DNA from: Multifurca ochricompacta
Lineage: Eukaryota > Basidiomycota > Agaricomycetes > Russulales > Russulaceae
NCBI GenBank assembly: GCA_022496185.1
Contig: WTXG01000002.1
Coordinates: 930,001 to 994,000 of the forward strand
Reading direction: 5' to 3'
DNA: 64,000 nt
Shown here: positions 61,189-64,000 of the stretch, piece by piece
How the letters are laid out: each line of letters begins with the position of its first letter
Numbering within the stretch: position 1 is the first letter of the stretch
Notes under the pieces: model-generated
What the model was told of the DNA's origin: nothing
The model's database searches: none
The model's input: only the letters and a program-made list of their open reading frames with translations
Program-made: the position numbers and the translations under genes

Positions 61189-61664
61189 TCACGATATACT
61201 CGGAAAGTGTGTATGAAAGACCAAGGTAGGGTAACGTACGATCGTCAAAGAGAACCCAGAACCATCAAACAAGACGTGCTCATATATAATCACCTGCCAC
61301 CAGAAGCTTTGAGGCTGACAGGTACCAGCAACGATCGTCCAGATGAAAAAAGGGCCGTCTGTATCTCCAATAAATCTAGACTCGGCGTTGATATCCAATT
61401 GCTCGGCTAGACGCTCCTCCCATGTCTTGTCTTGAGAAGTGCATCAAAGCGGGGTGGCAACTCGCACGACACGTTCCAATACCAGAGTGGAGTTTAAGGG
61501 TGAAGCCTATAAACACACACTCGGCGAGCCAATTTCTTATATCAGGATCTCGAAAGTCACAGATTTCAAGGACTGCCAGGCGTCATGATACGTATGTCAG
61601 AGAAACCTCGAACCTGCTGAGAAGTACGTCTACTAGTTCCCATTCCGAAGGGGACGAGCTCTAG
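61189..61664 (-). CDS. Uncertain small gene or exons
   Basis: A hand-built model: MGTSRRTSQQVRGFSDI (from about 61640), intron gtatca...ttcgag, HPDIRNWLAECVFIGFTLKL, intron gtattgg...tctcaag, then DKTWEERLAEQLDINAESRF and DTDGPFFIWTIVAGTCQPQS, ending in frame at 61189. The segments have good amino-acid composition and compatible phases, so coding is likely. It may instead be the 3' part of the DUF6697-like gene just upstream. No domain is recognised. Confidence 0.35.
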
Positions 61665-61728
61665 ACTGTTGATATAGAGAGAGAAATACGATGCAGTTAT
61701 CACCGCCTCGACCCTGTCCGTAGAGTGT

Positions 61729-63541
61729 CTACCTAGTCTTGCAGAATTCTCCGACTCCGGTACTCACATTATTACCTTCACCAGAGCGATCAACAAGTGT
61801 GCCAGGCAGAGAGAAAAGCCGCGGGGTAAAGCCAGCATCCGAGTTCAGACAGGGATCAAAGCTGAACGGGCTACGCCAACGGCCAGTCTGCGCACACTTT
61901 TCTGCCTGTTCGAGGATTGTCCTGTAAAGCAAGTCGTTGAATCCAATGCATTGCAAGCCAACACAAGCAATCTTAAGAGCGCCGGCAAAATACAATTGAG
62001 TCGTCTCGTATACTGTCTGAGGTGAAACATTTTTGCGTCCGGTCAGGGTCTCTTTGACAAGGGCTTGTATCGTCTTTTGACAGTCACATCTGTCAGAGTA
62101 CGGCAAGCAGAGGCGAGGAAAGGTGAACGCTCGCCTCATTCGAGAGTTGCTCGAACTCTCTAGATTTCAGATCTTCAAGTCTAATAGTCTTATACACGCC
62201 GGCGTAGTACCACTTCCCGTCCTTGTTGTAGAAACATTCTGCTAAAGGTCAGCGATCGATTGTACACCCGAGGTAGGGAGATTCGTCGAGAACCTGCGGG
62301 CTTATCCAATTTGGAGATGACATCGACCATCATCCAGCGATGCGCTGTTGCTACTCGCGGGTTTGTACTACACTTGAAAAGCGGGGTTAAATAGTAACCA
62401 TGCTCCTCCCGCTCTGGACACCAGTTTGTTGTAAGTTGCTGGAATACACAGTAGTTTTCAAGTCTACACAATAAATAATTAATAAATGAGTTGTCGTCAA
62501 AGCTATTAACCATACGCTGTTCTAAGAGTCTGTATACCAAATGCAAACGTCTAAGCGGAAAATACTGTTAACGGAAGAACGAACTTACCCCAACCGCATT
62601 TGCGAGAAATTCATGTAGTGTGTATGGAGAAGGAATCAGGATGGGTCTCAGCGCGTCTGATGGTATTCCCGCCGGAAGAGGGAGAGCAGCTAATATTGCA
62701 TGTCTCGCTCTGATCGATTCCTCCGCATCAGGATGCAAGTGAAGTGGATTAGCGACAACCTGGGGAGTCCATGAGCATTGGTAGGAATAAAGTATAAAGA
62801 TTTCACCTTGACATCTAGGTCGTTGAGGTCAGACACGATCATCTTCGGCGTCGTCAGGGTATCGGTATCGGGGCCTTCAGCCCGCGGGGAATTGGCTCTA
62901 GAGAGATTGTTGAAGGTCGCATCACGGAGAAAGCGTAACGCATCTTCACGCGTAGACTGAATGTCACACTCGGGTGTCTTAGAGCGTGTTATTGAGAGCT
63001 GCGAAGGTAACTGGATAAATTTGACGTCAACGAAGCAGTCGTTATAACACTATACCTGGGAGAGAGCTTCGGTTGCCTCATACTTTGGAGGTTCTTCTTC
63101 TGCGATAGTGTCTAACGAAAGTTTCTCTTTCGAAAGGATGCTCTTAGCTTTTAATTTCTCATCTTTCTGTCTCGTACATGTTGCTTCCTGGTCTGTAGAA
63201 GGTAGCTGCTCAGATTGGGATCCACAAGGGGTATGACTAGGCAAAGTGTGCTCCTTGATTATATCTTCTAAGCGCCTTTTCTCTTGGCGAAGGGCGTCAA
63301 TGATAGAAGACTTGTCTCGAATAGATTTGCACGCTAAAGAAAGATGATGGGCAATCACGTCTCTCGCTGCTATAGCCTCAGCGGCTCGCATTTTTTCCAT
63401 CTGAATGGCAATTGCAGATTCAGCAGCACAGAAAGGATTCTTGTAAAAACCTCTTGAGTGAATATTTAAAAGGAATAAAATGATAATGGAATGACTCACG
63501 AGTGACTGCAATTGTTGAGCGAGTGTGAGGTTATTAGACAT
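61729..63541 (-). CDS. DUF6697-like protein with N-terminal coiled coil
   Basis: Start 63541 (MSNNLTLAQQLQSL), spliced to AESAIAIQMEKMRAAEAIAA and a predicted coiled coil (SIRDKSSIIDALRQEKRRLE). Low-complexity sequence follows (FNNLSRANSPRAEGPDTDTL). The conserved C-terminal region reads NYCVFQQLTTNWCPEREEHG, YYLTPLFKCSTNPRVATAHRW, and, after an intron, ECFYNKDGKWYYAGVYKTIR then QALVKETLTGRKNVSPQTVY, LKIACVGLQCIGFNDLLYR and EQAEKCAQTGRWRS. I recall this as a basidiomycete-wide domain of unknown function (named DUF6697 from memory). The stop used is at 61729; another splice could carry it to about 61633. Confidence 0.65.
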
Positions 63542-63571
63542 GTTGGTGTTGGTATGAGTTGTTGAGTTGAG

Positions 63572-63580
63572 TATATGCGC

Positions 63581-63613
<33 letters not shown>

Positions 63614-63686
63614 TGTATATATATATGTATGTATGTATATGGTATGTTGATGTATATGTGAATATATGCATATACATACATATATG
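63572..63686. repeat. (AT)n / (ATGT)n microsatellite in the short gap before the DUF6697-like gene
   Basis: About 115 bp of alternating TA, TATG and GTAT units between the DUF6697-like start (63541) and the kinase stop (63690). It occupies most of that gene's promoter. Frames through it encode only Tyr/Ile/His runs. Confidence 0.9.
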
Positions 63687-63689
63687 ACA

Positions 63690-64000
63690 TCACATAACAT
63701 CAACATCAGCTATTCTAGCATCCAACAAATTAAGAACCGTTTGTAATCCCCTCAAAACACCGAGATCAGGACCTTCTCCTGGTTTAAGCCGCGTGTGCGC
63801 AAAGTCAATTAGTCTCACCACACAAGGCCCTATGAACTTGCTTGCTTCATCTTCATCCTCACTATCCTCTCCTTCCATCTCCTCGGATGAGTCCTCCACC
63901 TCTTCCTCTTCCTCTTCTTCCTTAAAATCCTGTCCGTCACCCACCATATATTCTCCTTTCATTCCTTCATTTCTCCATTCGCCTTCGCCGCCCCCAATCT
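63690..64000 (-). CDS. Inositol polyphosphate kinase family, C-terminal end (cut by window edge)
   Basis: Only the last exon is visible. It reads GPCVVRLIDFAHTRLKPGEG, PDLGVLRGLQTVLNLLDARI and stops at 63690. The IDFAHT and GPDxGxxxGL motifs are the catalytic Asp region of the IPK family (IPMK, IP6K/Kcs1, IP3K), which phosphorylates soluble inositol phosphates. An acidic low-complexity insert (EEEEEEEVEDSSEEMEGEDS) sits just before, as is common between the lobes of Arg82/IPMK-type kinases. The 5' part is outside the window, so the subfamily cannot be decided; IPMK/Arg82 is my preference. Confidence 0.82.
   Translation of the reverse strand, partial: IGGGEGEWRNEGMKGEYMVGDGQDFKEEEEEEEVEDSSEEMEGEDSEDEDEASKFIGPCVVRLIDFAHTRLKPGEGPDLGVLRGLQTVLNLLDARIADVDVM

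Noticed and set aside
61207..61664. Plus-strand open frames opposite the uncertain exons
   Set aside because: The minus-strand reading splices in phase and has better composition; the plus-strand frames look like shadows.
63496..63693. Tyr/Ile/His-rich peptide from the AT microsatellite
   Set aside because: It is the translation of simple repeats upstream of the likely start at 63541.

Overview
This window looks like nuclear DNA from a filamentous basidiomycete, most likely an Agaricomycete mushroom. Genes sit on both strands and are cut by many 49-65 nt GT-AG introns. Recognisable products are fungal housekeeping proteins (COP9 signalosome, COPI, Pol I, PP4, Nup98, RCE1, ARB1) plus a myosin-motor chitin synthase. 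Between them are long Ser/Pro-rich low-complexity proteins of the kind common in mushrooms. I see no rRNA, tRNA, CRISPR array, transposon or prokaryotic signal. Exon joins and introns were worked out by hand from reading frame, splice motifs and remembered family sequences, so gene limits are better supported than every internal exon.

Layout. 1-802 (-): CSN4, cut by the left edge. 1124-5286 (+): a multi-exon protein of YPxFxIYP-like repeats. 5852-7137 (-): Gemin2-like. 7661-8862 (-): RCE1. 9057-12385 (-): WW-like membrane protein. 13092-16026 (+): COPI beta-prime. 16365-22950 (+): chitin synthase. 23303-24618 (+): single-TM disordered protein. 25081-27363 (-): ARB1. 27563-30406 (+) and 37116-39510 (+): two related coiled-coil proteins. 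30525-31950 (+): FAM72-like. 32006-32568 (-): small unknown. 32662-34105 (-): PP4 catalytic subunit. 34624-36100 (-): Nrg1-like zinc finger. 39914-43247 (-): Nup98. 43465-47663 (+): RPA2/RPA135. 48105-49089 (-): acyl-protein thioesterase. 49307-50445 (+): TRM10. 50458-51875 (-): NDUFAF5-like. 51975-56009 (+): three-finger C2H2 protein. 56287-59561 (+): protein with an H2A-like histone-fold segment. 59872-61175 (-): BTB/POZ. 61189-61664 (-): uncertain. 61729-63541 (-): DUF6697-like. 63690-64000 (-): inositol polyphosphate kinase, cut by the right edge.

There is no operon or obvious functional cluster. Genes often alternate as divergent pairs sharing 100-320 bp (CSN4/repeat gene, ARB1/coiled-coil, NUP98/RPA2, APT1/TRM10, NDUFAF5/C2H2) and convergent pairs (TRM10/NDUFAF5 stops only 12 bp apart). 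CT-rich tracts lie just upstream of several start codons.

The most novel-looking items are the YPxFxIYP repeat gene with repeat-phased introns, the FAM72-like Cys-rich protein, the H2A-like fold in a large disordered protein, and a Nup98 that stops exactly at the usual autocleavage point. Three reading-frame breaks sit at C or G homopolymers where one extra base restores the frame, which could be assembly error or real mutation.
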